Shown here: positions 42,728-50,238 of the stretch, in pieces
How the letters are laid out: every line of letters begins with the position of its first letter
How positions within the stretch are numbered: position 1 is the stretch's first letter
NCBI GenBank assembly: GCA_016719105.1
Contig: JADKAQ010000019.1
Span: 62,001 to 126,000 of the forward strand
DNA: 64,000 bases
Reading direction: 5' to 3'
Origin: Gemmatimonadota bacterium
GTDB taxonomy: Bacteria; Gemmatimonadota; Gemmatimonadetes; Gemmatimonadales; Gemmatimonadaceae
Notes under the pieces: model-generated
The model's database searches: none
Told to the model about the DNA's origin: nothing
The model's input: only the letters and a program-made list of their open reading frames with translations
Made by a program: the position numbers and the translations under genes

Positions 42728-44287
42728 CTAACGCTCCAACCGAAACCCCGCGTCAACCCTCGGCCGAGCCGCCGCCGTCCCCACAAGCCACCCCGTTGCA
42801 TACATCCACTGCGTCATGCGCCGCAGCTTGTCGATGTCGATCCGGTCCGGATTGTCGCGCGGCGTGTGGTAGTCCGGGTGCAGGTTGGTCGAGTACATCA
42901 CCGCCGGGATATTGAGCCGTGCGTACGGCAGGTGATCGCTGCGGAAGTACCACCCTTCGGGGTGCGTCGGCCGGTCCCAGAGCGAATCGAGCGTGAAGCG
43001 CCCCGTGAGCTGGTTCGCGCGCAGCGCGTGCGCCACCAGGTCGCTCGAGTTGCGGTGCGGCGGCTGGATGCCTAACAAGGATGCCGAGTCCGGGTGGTTG
43101 CGCCCGATCATGTCGGCGTTGAGGACCGCGACGATCTGGTCGCGCGGCACCATGGGCTTCATCGCATGCCAGCGCGAGCCTAACAAGCCCCGCTCCTCGG
43201 CGCCATGCCACACCCAGAGCGCCGAGCGCTTGCTGGGCTGCTGCTTCCACGCGCGGGCAATCGCCAGCATCGCCACGCTCACCGTCGCGTTGTCGTCGGC
43301 CCCGTTCCAGATCGAGTCGCCATCGATCGGGAAGCGCACGCCGTCGTGGTCCTGGTGTCCGCTGAACAGCACGTATTCGTTGCGCAGCGTCGCGTCGCTC
43401 CCGGGGAGCTTGGCCACGATGTTCACGGAGGGATACGTGAAGCTCTCGCTCGTGAGCATCGCCGAGAGCCGCGCGCCGGTGGCTTGCAGCGCCCCAAGCA
43501 TCCGCTGCCGCACCAGCAATACCGGCGCCGCCGCACGTGGCCGCGTCACGGCCCCGGCCGTGTCGAGCCCGTACGTCCCGCGCGCCGACACCGCACCGTA
43601 GAACTCGATCGCTCCTTCCACGACCGAGTCGGCCACGAGCACCACGGCCGCGGCGCCGCGACTCGTCAGGCGCGCCGACTGCGCGCGCACCGCGGCACCG
43701 GCATATCGCCACGCCGAGAGCGAGACGTTGCGACCCGGCGGATTGGGGGGCGGCACGATCAAAGCGGCGACGGCCTTTCCGGTGAGATCCACCCCCGCCA
43801 GCTCCGCATCCGTCGCGCGCCCCACGAAGACGATCGGCAGGTCGACGTTGGCGTCCACCGCCGAGGGCACGACCACGTCTCGCCAGAGCTTGAGCGATTC
43901 CCCGCCCACGCGCACCACGCTCGCATCCGACTGCCGGATGCGCCGCATCGGCCACCACTGGTAGTACGTCCCGTCTTCGCCCGCCGGCTCGAGCCCGATC
44001 GCCCGCACCTGTTCCACGAGCCACCCGCTCGCCCGCAGCTCATCGAGCGTCCCCGCCTCGCGTCCGCGCATCGCGTCGCCGGCGAGCGCAAAGAGGTCCC
44101 GCTTCAGGTCATCCGCACGTATCGCATCCAGCGACGGCACCTCCACCCCCGTGCCCCCAGCTGCAACGTTCGCATTCGTCCCAAGCGTCGCCTGACGAGC
44201 ACACGCCGCCTGGATGAGCACTACGGCACCAACAAGGAGAGTTCGACGCATTCGGAAGGGGGCCAGGGTGAGAGTCCGCCCAATCAT
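42728..44287 (-). CDS. M28 family zinc aminopeptidase lipoprotein
   Basis: This is 519 residues from the ATG at 44287; an ATG at 44251 is a close alternative. The signal ends in a lipobox (LIQAAC), so the protein is probably lipid-anchored. A protease-associated domain inserts in the first half (RNVSLSAWRYAGAAVRAQ). The M28 core has zinc ligands His in FSGHQDHDG, Asp in WNGADDNATV, Glu in HGAEERGLLGS, Asp in LNADMIGRN and His in PDYHTPRDNPDRI. It removes N-terminal amino acids from peptides in the envelope. It lies downstream of QueF on the same strand but is separated from it by repeat copy B, so it is probably transcribed on its own. Confidence 0.92.
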   Translation of the reverse strand: MIGRTLTLAPFRMRRTLLVGAVVLIQAACARQATLGTNANVAAGGTGVEVPSLDAIRADDLKRDLFALAGDAMRGREAGTLDELRASGWLVEQVRAIGLEPAGEDGTYYQWWPMRRIRQSDASVVRVGGESLKLWRDVVVPSAVDANVDLPIVFVGRATDAELAGVDLTGKAVAALIVPPPNPPGRNVSLSAWRYAGAAVRAQSARLTSRGAAAVVLVADSVVEGAIEFYGAVSARGTYGLDTAGAVTRPRAAAPVLLVRQRMLGALQATGARLSAMLTSESFTYPSVNIVAKLPGSDATLRNEYVLFSGHQDHDGVRFPIDGDSIWNGADDNATVSVAMLAIARAWKQQPSKRSALWVWHGAEERGLLGSRWHAMKPMVPRDQIVAVLNADMIGRNHPDSASLLGIQPPHRNSSDLVAHALRANQLTGRFTLDSLWDRPTHPEGWYFRSDHLPYARLNIPAVMYSTNLHPDYHTPRDNPDRIDIDKLRRMTQWMYATGWLVGTAAARPRVDAGFRLER

Positions 44288-44539
44288 ACGCCGCCCCGTC
44301 GCTCCCGTTGAGCCTCGGGGTTCGCCTCGGATTGCGCTTGGGGTTGAGCCTCAAGGAGAGCCGCGCGACGCCCGCCCCCTTCCCGCCCAGTCCCGAAACA
44401 GGAAGGCGACGTGCCCCCCATCGGAAGCCCGCCGCCCGCGTCCGCGCTCTACTCCGCCTCGTGCCCGACTCATGCTGTGCCGCGCCCGTGCCCCAACCGT
44501 ATGCCAGCAACCCGGCGCCAGCGCACCCTCCACGTGGCC

Positions 44540-44577
44540 GGCGGGCGAGGGGGGCGACTACGCCCCCCTCGCCCGCC
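44540..44577. repeat. long perfect hairpin, repeat copy B
   Basis: This is the same 17-bp stem and ACTA loop as at 42656, located between queF (stop 44609, minus) and the M28 gene. The preceding 150 bases also resemble those preceding copy A (shared CCCAGTCCC..AAACA and CGGAAGCCCGCCGC pieces). This makes an intergenic repeat module of about 180-200 bp present twice. Confidence 0.9.
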
Positions 44578-44608
44578 CCGCCCCACGACCGGGTCCCCCA
44601 GGCAGCCC

Positions 44609-45025
44609 CTAGCCGGGCCGCACCCCATAATCGGCCGTGATGATCGACTTCACCCCGCCGCGCACGTTGAAATCCCCCACCACGCGCATCCACCTCGGCT
44701 TCGCCCGCTCCGACAGGTCGTCGAGGATCCGGTTCACCACCCGCTCGTAGAAGATCCCATCGTTCCGGAAGCTCCAGAGGTAGAGCTTGAGCGTCTTGAG
44801 CTCGAGGCAGACCTCGTCCGGGATGTACGTGATGTTGATCGTCGCGAAGTCCGGCGCCCCTCCCTTGAGCAGGGCAAGCTCCGCCGCGTCCGTCTCGATC
44901 CCCCCGATCGGGCAGAGCGAGGTGAACTCCGGCGTGGTCATGAAGATCTCGTAGTTCCGCCCGGGGTACGGGTTCGGAAACGTCTCCAGCAGTTCAGGTT
45001 GCGGCATGGCTCGAAAGGTGGCCAT
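44609..45025 (-). CDS. queF: NADPH-dependent 7-cyano-7-deazaguanine reductase
   Basis: This is a 138-residue type-I QueF, which reduces preQ0 to preQ1 in queuosine tRNA modification. The catalytic Cys38 lies in FTSLCPIGG, the general acid Asp59 in PDFATI, and the QueF motif in CLELKTLKLYLWSFRND (Glu75). The start is the ATG at 45025; an ATG at 45007 is also possible. Compared with the Bacillus enzyme, where Cys and Asp are seven residues apart, here they are 21 apart because of an insert (GIETDAAELALLKGG). The rest of the fold is well kept (VRGGVKSIITADYG). A QueE-like but cysteine-poor protein is encoded at 46547. Confidence 0.93.
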   Translation of the reverse strand: MATFRAMPQPELLETFPNPYPGRNYEIFMTTPEFTSLCPIGGIETDAAELALLKGGAPDFATINITYIPDEVCLELKTLKLYLWSFRNDGIFYERVVNRILDDLSERAKPRWMRVVGDFNVRGGVKSIITADYGVRPG

Positions 45026-45039
45026 CCCTCGGGCCGCGG

Positions 45040-45248
45040 GGTAGTACCATGCCCTTGCCCCCTCGCTCCCTATGAGCCGCCACCATCGGATGTGACCCCC
45101 GAACCGGCGCGTCCGTCGTACCTATGGACACGCGAAGTTTTCACCCGTAGCTTGGTTTTCAGGTTGGCGCTCTTTGCGCCGGCCGTTGCCGACGCGAGAA
45201 CGGCGCGACGGCACTCGCCCCCCGGTACAACCGGGGGGCTCTTCTTTT
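45040..45248 (+). ncRNA. candidate small RNA ending in an intrinsic terminator
   Basis: No protein is encoded on the plus strand here, yet the region ends in a textbook plus-strand terminator (45217-45248). Upstream are further potential hairpins, GGCGC TCTTT GCGCC at about 45165 and GCCGTT...AACGGC at about 45183-45205. The 5' end is a guess; no promoter can be fixed. It lies upstream of queF on the opposite strand. It matches no RNA family that I recognise. Confidence 0.35.
45217..45248 (+). terminator. intrinsic terminator
   Basis: A 9-bp stem GCCCCCCGG (45217-45225), loop TACAA, and complement 45231-45239 are followed by TCTTCTTTT. The T-rich tail is on the plus strand only. No annotated plus-strand gene precedes it, which implies an unannotated transcript. 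Confidence 0.85.
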
Positions 45249-45333
45249 GTGGTCAGTCCAACCCAACGAGTCGCGGGACCAAACCAGACCTCGCTCGCCC
45301 GATCCGACGCCGCCACGAGCGACTGGTGGTCGA

Positions 45334-45408
45334 AGACCGAACGAGGGGGTCCTCGCAGGGCCCCCGAGTGGTCTCGGAGCGCCCGAAGAGGACCCCCTCG
45401 TTCGGTCT
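45334..45408. repeat. 21-bp perfect inverted repeat with 33-base loop
   Basis: Arms 45334-45354 (starting AGACCGAACGAGG) and 45388-45408 are exact complements. The loop contains a nested hairpin (CCGAG TGGT CTCGG). It lies 50 bases downstream of the rhomboid stop on the minus strand and far upstream of queF. It may terminate rhomboid transcription, but it is unusually long and lacks a U-tract. Confidence 0.85.
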
Positions 45409-45457
45409 CACACACTGCACCAACCTCGCGCCGCCCAAGGCCGCGCGCGCCCGAAGA

Positions 45458-46366
45458 TCAGGCGCCGTCGCGCAACTCCCGCGACATCTCCTCGAGCATC
45501 TTCTTTTCGTCGGTAGTCAGGCTCTCGATCCCCTGCTGCGAGATCTTGTCCAGGACGAGGTCGATGTCGCTCATCCGCTTCACGCCCTTGGCGCCGAGCG
45601 GCGGGGCCTGCGGCGCCGGCCGGCGCGAGACCGCGGCATTGCTGCGCGCGATGATCTCGTCGATCTCGTTCCCCTTCTCCCGGGCGCGCGGCAACGAGCG
45701 CGGAATCGCCCGCGGCGTCTCGTCGGGGATGTCGGGAATCGGCGAGACGCGCTGCTTGAAGCGGTCGATCCCCGCGCTCCCCGACGACGTGCGCAGGTAC
45801 AGCCACCCCGCCGCCAGCCCGCCCAGGTGCGCGAGGTACGCCACGCCACCGTGCGACTCGGCCATCCCGCCCACGAGGTTCATCACCACCAGCAGCGCCA
45901 CCATCCACTTCACCTTGAGTGGCAGCACGCCGAACAGGTACACCTCGTCCTCGGGCCAGCGCGTCGCATAGGCGAGCGTCACCCCCAGCACCGCAGCCGA
46001 GGCGCCGATCAGCAGCGAGTCGCGCGCGAAGAGGAGGTGGAAGAACCACCCGCCCAGGCCGCACAGGAGATAGAAGCGCGTGAACTCCCCGGCACTCCAC
46101 GCATGCTCCACGCGGGGGCCGAAGATGTAGAGCGTGTACATGTTGAGTGCGAGGTGCCAGAAGCCCCCGTGCACGAACATGTAGGTGCCGATCGTCCACC
46201 ACGAGCGCGACAGGTCGTCGGCCGAGAAGCCGAGCGCCGGCAGCATGTTCTGGGCACCAACGACCGTCAACTGCAGGAAGTAGATCGCGACGTTGATCGC
46301 GATCAACCACTGCACCGCCTTCGTTAGGCGAGGATAGTCGGTTTCGTCGGTGTAGGTGACGCCCAT
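45458..46366 (-). CDS. rhomboid family intramembrane serine protease
   Basis: This is a 302-residue six-helix rhomboid. Ser123 in LIGASAAVLG and His180 in VAYLAHLGGLAAG form the catalytic dyad; HLALN (71-75) supplies the oxyanion-site His and Asn, and helix 1 begins at LIAINVAIYFLQL. After the membrane domain (about 195) a cytoplasmic tail of about 105 residues continues, ending in a helical segment DIDLVLDKISQQGIESL and TTDEKKMLEEMSREL, a short motif common to rhomboids of several phyla. It cleaves transmembrane substrates within the membrane. It appears to be transcribed alone. Confidence 0.94.
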   Translation of the reverse strand: MGVTYTDETDYPRLTKAVQWLIAINVAIYFLQLTVVGAQNMLPALGFSADDLSRSWWTIGTYMFVHGGFWHLALNMYTLYIFGPRVEHAWSAGEFTRFYLLCGLGGWFFHLLFARDSLLIGASAAVLGVTLAYATRWPEDEVYLFGVLPLKVKWMVALLVVMNLVGGMAESHGGVAYLAHLGGLAAGWLYLRTSSGSAGIDRFKQRVSPIPDIPDETPRAIPRSLPRAREKGNEIDEIIARSNAAVSRRPAPQAPPLGAKGVKRMSDIDLVLDKISQQGIESLTTDEKKMLEEMSRELRDGA

Positions 46367-46502
46367 CGGCTCCGGCGCGGCGAACGGATGACTCCAGCGG
46401 CCTCTTACAGCTATATCTATCGCGGGCCCCCGGCAACTGTTCCTGCCAGCGTCCCTCCGGCGGCGCCGGATCTCCCCACGTCCGGCTGCCGCCGGGCGCT
46501 TT

Positions 46503-46543
46503 CACCCGGCGTCGCCGGGTGCCTACACCCAGCGGCTGCTGGG
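46503..46543. repeat. two adjacent short palindromes
   Basis: CACCCGGC GTC GCCGGGTG (46503-46521) and CCCAGC GGCT GCTGGG (46528-46543) lie side by side immediately downstream of the QueE-like gene stop. They may act as its terminator. Similar G+C-rich half-palindromes precede them at about 46455-46495. Confidence 0.6.
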
Positions 46544-46546
46544 CGC

Positions 46547-47206
46547 CTACCGCATGGTCGCCGGGCCGTTCAGCCGAAGCGCCACTCGCACGTCCGGGTG
46601 GTGCCCCATGGCATGCTCGACCAGCACACTCCACCGCCGGTCCAACGCTCCGCGTTCGGTCGCAGGTCCCGGGTGGATCACGATGCGCACCGCATCGCTG
46701 GCACTATGCGCTTTCTCGACGATCTGTAAGTAATCGGCGTCACTCGCCTCGTCCGTCCCGGCGATGACCACCGCGTGCTCACAGCCCACCCGCGCCGCCG
46801 TGCGAATCGTCTCCATCGCCCGCTCCACCGTGGCCTCGGGCGACGGCGCCTCCAGCGACACCTGAACCAACTGTACATACGGATGAAGGACCGCAATCGC
46901 TTCAGGGCGTTGCCCGTCCGTATCAGCGATCACCGGCGTCTTGGTCGCCAGCGCCTGCAGCGCCGCCTCCAGGAACTCCGCATTCCCCAGCGCGTCGCGC
47001 CCGGAGATGCAGATCGAGTGCACCGGCGAACGGCTGAGCCCGCGCGTCACCTCCCGCGCCAGCGCCTCCGAGGTGTACATCGTCGCCGTCTCCGCCGGCC
47101 CGGCAAAGCGAATCAACATCTGCCGCCGACCGGCCCAGACCCCGTGGCGCTGGATGCCGATCGGGATCCCCGCGAGCGCTGCCGCCAGTACTGGTCTCGT
47201 CCCCAT
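46547..47206 (-). CDS. QueE-like protein lacking the radical-SAM cysteine motif
   Basis: This 219-residue protein abuts the ddl stop. Its N-terminus, IQRHGVWAGRRQMLIRFAG, matches the opening of 7-carboxy-7-deazaguanine synthase (QGEG..AGRP..F.R..GC). At the position of the CxxxCxxC iron-sulfur motif it reads PAETATMYT. The later HSICISGRDALGNAEFLEAA parallels the TGGEPLLQ..FL segment, and VIADTDGQRPEAIAVLHPYV the ETNGT segment. The only cysteines seen are in SICIS and GCEHAV. If homologous, it cannot bind the 4Fe-4S cluster and would be a pseudoenzyme or have a new role. It is co-directional with ddl and CBS. QueF is encoded nearby. Homology is inferred from pattern only. Confidence 0.55.
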   Translation of the reverse strand: MGTRPVLAAALAGIPIGIQRHGVWAGRRQMLIRFAGPAETATMYTSEALAREVTRGLSRSPVHSICISGRDALGNAEFLEAALQALATKTPVIADTDGQRPEAIAVLHPYVQLVQVSLEAPSPEATVERAMETIRTAARVGCEHAVVIAGTDEASDADYLQIVEKAHSASDAVRIVIHPGPATERGALDRRWSVLVEHAMGHHPDVRVALRLNGPATMR

Positions 47207-48274
47207 CTAGGTCGAAGTCCTTGCCGGTGTGGGCCCCGCAGCCGCCAGGCGGGCGATGCGGTCGCAGAGCGCCGGGAAGCTGATCCCCGCCGCTGCCGCA
47301 GCCTGTGGTATCAGGCTCGTCTCCGTCATCCCCGGAAGCGTATTGGCCTCCAGGCAGAAGAAGTCACCGGATGGCGTCATCCGGAAGTCGATCCGCGCAC
47401 ACCCGCCGAGCTTTAACGCGCCAAACGCGCGCTTCGCTAGCCGCTGCACCTCGGCGGTCTGCTCCGGGGTCAGGTCGGCCGGGAAGATCTCCTGCGCCAT
47501 CCCCGGCGTGTACTTGCACTCGTAGTCGTAGAGCTCCTTCACGGGAATGATCTCCCCCACCGGGAGCGCCTCCCCGCCCAGGATCCCCACCGTCAGCTCC
47601 CGCCCCGGGACGAAGGCCTCGAGCATCACCTCGTCATCGTGGCGAAACGCCTCGTCTATCGCTGCCTGGAGCTCCGCGGGATCCTTCACCAGCGACAGCC
47701 CCACCGTCGACCCCTGCTTGCTCGGCTTGACGATCACCGGGAAGCCGAGCCGCCCCTGTACCTCCTCGACCGTCGCCGGCGCCATCAGCCAGTCGGCCGT
47801 CGGCACCCCCGCCGCCCGGAAAAGGTGCTTCGCCAAGTCCTTGTCCATCGCCAGCGCGCTCGCCAGGTGCCCGCTCCCCGTGTAGGGAATGCCCGTGAGG
47901 TCGAGCAGCGCCTGGATCGTCCCGTCCTCCCCCGTCCCTCCATGTAACGCCAGGAAGATCACCTCGGTGTCCGCGAGATGATCGAGCGTCCCCGGCAGCG
48001 CCCGGTTGAGCCGTACCAGCGCCTGCACGTCCGGCGGCACGGTCTTCACCACGCGCCCCCCCTCGAGCATGAGCTGTTCGTCGGCCGCGGTCAGCGTCCC
48101 CCGCGCCGTATCGACCACCCGGACCTCATGCCCGGCCGCGCGCAGCGCGCCGGCAACACGGAGGCCCGACGCCAACGACACGTCACGCTCAGAGGATGTC
48201 CCCCCCATCAACACCGTCACCCGCATCGGCGCCCTCTCGTCTTCTCGTCTTCCCGTCTTCCCGTCTTCTGTCAT
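47207..48274 (-). CDS. ddl: D-alanine--D-alanine ligase
   Basis: This ATP-grasp enzyme makes the D-Ala-D-Ala dipeptide for peptidoglycan. From the ATG at 48226 (MRVTVLMGGTSSERDVSLAS) it has the family's usual beginning. An ATG at 48274 overlaps the CBS stop (ATGA) and adds 16 residues (MTEDGKTGRREDERAP) encoded by an octanucleotide repeat; I give the longer span because of the coupling. Conserved parts are EVIFLALHGGTGEDGTIQAL, GIPYTGSGHLASALAMDKDL, FPVIVKPSKQGSTVGLSLV, ARIDFRMTPSGDFFCLEAN and TLPGMTETSLIPQAAAA. It is followed immediately by the QueE-like gene. Confidence 0.95.
   Translation of the reverse strand: MTEDGKTGRREDERAPMRVTVLMGGTSSERDVSLASGLRVAGALRAAGHEVRVVDTARGTLTAADEQLMLEGGRVVKTVPPDVQALVRLNRALPGTLDHLADTEVIFLALHGGTGEDGTIQALLDLTGIPYTGSGHLASALAMDKDLAKHLFRAAGVPTADWLMAPATVEEVQGRLGFPVIVKPSKQGSTVGLSLVKDPAELQAAIDEAFRHDDEVMLEAFVPGRELTVGILGGEALPVGEIIPVKELYDYECKYTPGMAQEIFPADLTPEQTAEVQRLAKRAFGALKLGGCARIDFRMTPSGDFFCLEANTLPGMTETSLIPQAAAAAGISFPALCDRIARLAAAGPTPARTST
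48237..48268. repeat. octanucleotide tandem repeat x 4 at the ddl 5' end
   Basis: There are four 8-base units on the plus strand, TCGTCTTC, TCGTCTTC, CCGTCTTC and CCGTCTTC, read on the coding strand as GAAGACGG/GAAGACGA. The array lies between two in-frame ddl start codons (48274 and 48226). Gain or loss of a unit would shift the upstream start out of frame. The same unit occurs in mutS. Confidence 0.92.
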
Positions 48275-49692
48275 CGCCCCATCAGGTACTGCAGCAGGTC
48301 GCCCCGCGTGACGATCCCTTGCACCTGACCGTGCGACTGCACCAGCACCGCCGGGTTGGTCTTGGAGAGCAGCTTGGCCACGTTGTCGGCCGGCGTGTTC
48401 ACGTCGATGATCGGGAACGGCGGGTCCATCACGTCGCCCACCGTGGCATCCAGCAGCTTGCCGTTCTCCAGCGCCTTGGCCGAGAGCGTGTGCTCGTTGA
48501 CCGATCCCACGCACACGGCCCCTTCCATCACGGGCAGCTGCGAGATGTCGTGCAACGACATCAGCCGCAACGCCTGGCGCACCGGGGCCCCCGGCGAGGT
48601 GCTGACCATCACCGGCGCACCGCCGGGCTTCACGTTGATCACCTGCGCGATCGTCGCCTTGTCGGCCTCGAGCAGCTGGTTCTCCCGCATCCACTCGTCG
48701 TTGTACAGCTTCGAGAGGTATCGCTCCCCGGTGTCGCACAGGAACGTCACCACCAAGGCATCGGGATCGTTGATGCGGCGCGCCACGTTGAGCGCCGCGT
48801 GCGCGATGAGCCCCGCCGAGCCGCCGACGAAGAGCCCCTCTTCACGCGTGAGGCGCCGCGCCATCGAAAACGCGTCCTTGTCGCCCACCGTCTGGAACTC
48901 GTCGATCACGCTCATGTCGAGCGTTCCGGGGACCTTGTCCTGCCCGATCCCTTCGACCTTGTACGGCGCCCCTTCAGGCTTCCCCTCGCCCTGGCTGCGC
49001 CACATCTCGGCCAGGATCGACCCCTGCGGGTCGCCGGCGATGATCTGGATCTTGGGGTTCTTCGACTTGAGATAGCGCCCCACGCCGGTCAGCGTCCCGC
49101 CGGTTCCCGCCGCGCCCACGAAGTGCGTGATGCGCCCTTCGGTCTGTTCCCACAGCTCGGGCCCGGTGGTCGCTTCGTGCGCCGCCGGGTTGGCCTCGTT
49201 GTAGAACTGGTTGGCCAGCACCGCATTCGGCGTCTCGGCCGCAATGCGCCGCGCCATCATCACGTAGTTGTCGGGATGGTCCGGCGGCACCGCCGTCGGC
49301 GTGATGATCACCTCGGCCCCAAAGGCCTTGAGCAGGCGGACTTTCTCCTGCGACATCTTGTCCGGCATCGTGAAGATGCAACGATACCCCTTGAGCGCCG
49401 CCGCCAGCGCCAAGCCGATGCCGGTGTTGCCGCTCGTCCCCTCGACGATCACCCCGCCCGGCTTGAGCTTCCCGTCGCGCTCCGCCTGCTCGATGATCGG
49501 GAGCCCGATGCGGTCCTTCACCGACCCGCCGGGATTGAAGAACTCCGCCTTGCCGTACACCGGCGTGCGGATCCCGCGCGTCACGCGCGTGAGCTTGATG
49601 AGCGGCGTCCAGCCGATGGTCTCCAGCACCGACTCGTACACCTGCCGGTTGCGGGGAACGCGGGCGGACAGCTGCGAGAGGGTATCGGTCAT
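48271..49692 (-). CDS. cbs: cystathionine beta-synthase
   Basis: This 473-residue PLP enzyme condenses serine and homocysteine to cystathionine. The PLP-binding Lys59 is in NPGGSVKDRIG, the substrate loop in EGTSGNTGIGLALAAALKGY and the phosphate-binding loop in GAAGTGGTLTGVGRYLKS. A C-terminal pair of CBS domains (about 340-473) with LRLMSLHDISQLPVMEGAVC and VQGIVTRGDLLQYLMGR shows it is the regulated CBS type rather than plain cysteine synthase, and suggests adenosyl-ligand control. The stop overlaps the ddl ATG. It lies 13 bases downstream of the TonB-C lipoprotein gene. Confidence 0.93.
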   Translation of the reverse strand: MTDTLSQLSARVPRNRQVYESVLETIGWTPLIKLTRVTRGIRTPVYGKAEFFNPGGSVKDRIGLPIIEQAERDGKLKPGGVIVEGTSGNTGIGLALAAALKGYRCIFTMPDKMSQEKVRLLKAFGAEVIITPTAVPPDHPDNYVMMARRIAAETPNAVLANQFYNEANPAAHEATTGPELWEQTEGRITHFVGAAGTGGTLTGVGRYLKSKNPKIQIIAGDPQGSILAEMWRSQGEGKPEGAPYKVEGIGQDKVPGTLDMSVIDEFQTVGDKDAFSMARRLTREEGLFVGGSAGLIAHAALNVARRINDPDALVVTFLCDTGERYLSKLYNDEWMRENQLLEADKATIAQVINVKPGGAPVMVSTSPGAPVRQALRLMSLHDISQLPVMEGAVCVGSVNEHTLSAKALENGKLLDATVGDVMDPPFPIIDVNTPADNVAKLLSKTNPAVLVQSHGQVQGIVTRGDLLQYLMGR

Positions 49693-49705
49693 GTCGGTCT
49701 CTGGA

Positions 49706-50215
49706 CTAATTCTTGGGAACAGGTGCGCCCGAGTCGCCGGGCATCGGCGGTCCGTCGGGGACGCGGAACTTGATCGGGAAGAGCACCGGGAAGGGGATCG
49801 CCTTCCCGTCCTTCATCGCCGGGCGGAAGACGAGCTCCTTGGACCCGTCGAGCGCCGAGGTGTCGAACGCCGCGACCGTCGCATGCTCGTGAATGCGCGT
49901 CGAGTCGGGGACGGGGCGCCCGAACTCGTCCAGGTACAGCCGCAACGTCACGTTGTCCTGGATGCGCTGGATGTACGGCCCCGGCGGATAGTCAAAGGGG
50001 AGCGAGTCGCCGATGAAGACGGGGAGCGAATCCGGGGTCACCGCCATCCCGCCGCTCCCCGCCGCTCCCCGGTCACACGCCGTCACGAAAGCGACCGCCA
50101 ACACGAGCGGCACCACAGGAGCGACGCCGACGCCGCGAGCCGCGGCCACATCGCGGACCGCACGCGTCCATTGCGCGAAACTGAACGAGATCATGCCAGC
50201 AGTGAGTGAAGTCAT
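49706..50215 (-). CDS. TonB C-terminal-like lipoprotein
   Basis: This is about 169 residues from the ATG at 50215 (MTSLTAGMISFSFAQW); an ATG at 50194 and a TTG at 50224 are alternatives. A hydrophobic segment ends in a lipobox-like FVTACDR. The mature part resembles the TonB C-terminal (energy transducer) domain: PPGPYIQRIQDNVTLRLYLD, then EFGRPVPDSTRIHEHATVAA, DTSALDGSKELVFRPAMKDG and PVLFPIKFRVP. Freestanding, lipid-anchored copies are common in bacteria rich in TonB receptors and may bind receptor or peptidoglycan. It sits between mutS and CBS on the same strand. Confidence 0.75.
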   Translation of the reverse strand: MTSLTAGMISFSFAQWTRAVRDVAAARGVGVAPVVPLVLAVAFVTACDRGAAGSGGMAVTPDSLPVFIGDSLPFDYPPGPYIQRIQDNVTLRLYLDEFGRPVPDSTRIHEHATVAAFDTSALDGSKELVFRPAMKDGKAIPFPVLFPIKFRVPDGPPMPGDSGAPVPKN

Positions 50216-50238
50216 GGCGCGCAATCTACGGGTTCCCG

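Noticed and set aside
45026..45457. preQ1 riboswitch in front of queF
   Set aside because: The leader has hairpins but I could not match the short preQ1-I or preQ1-II consensus, and the clear terminator is on the opposite strand.
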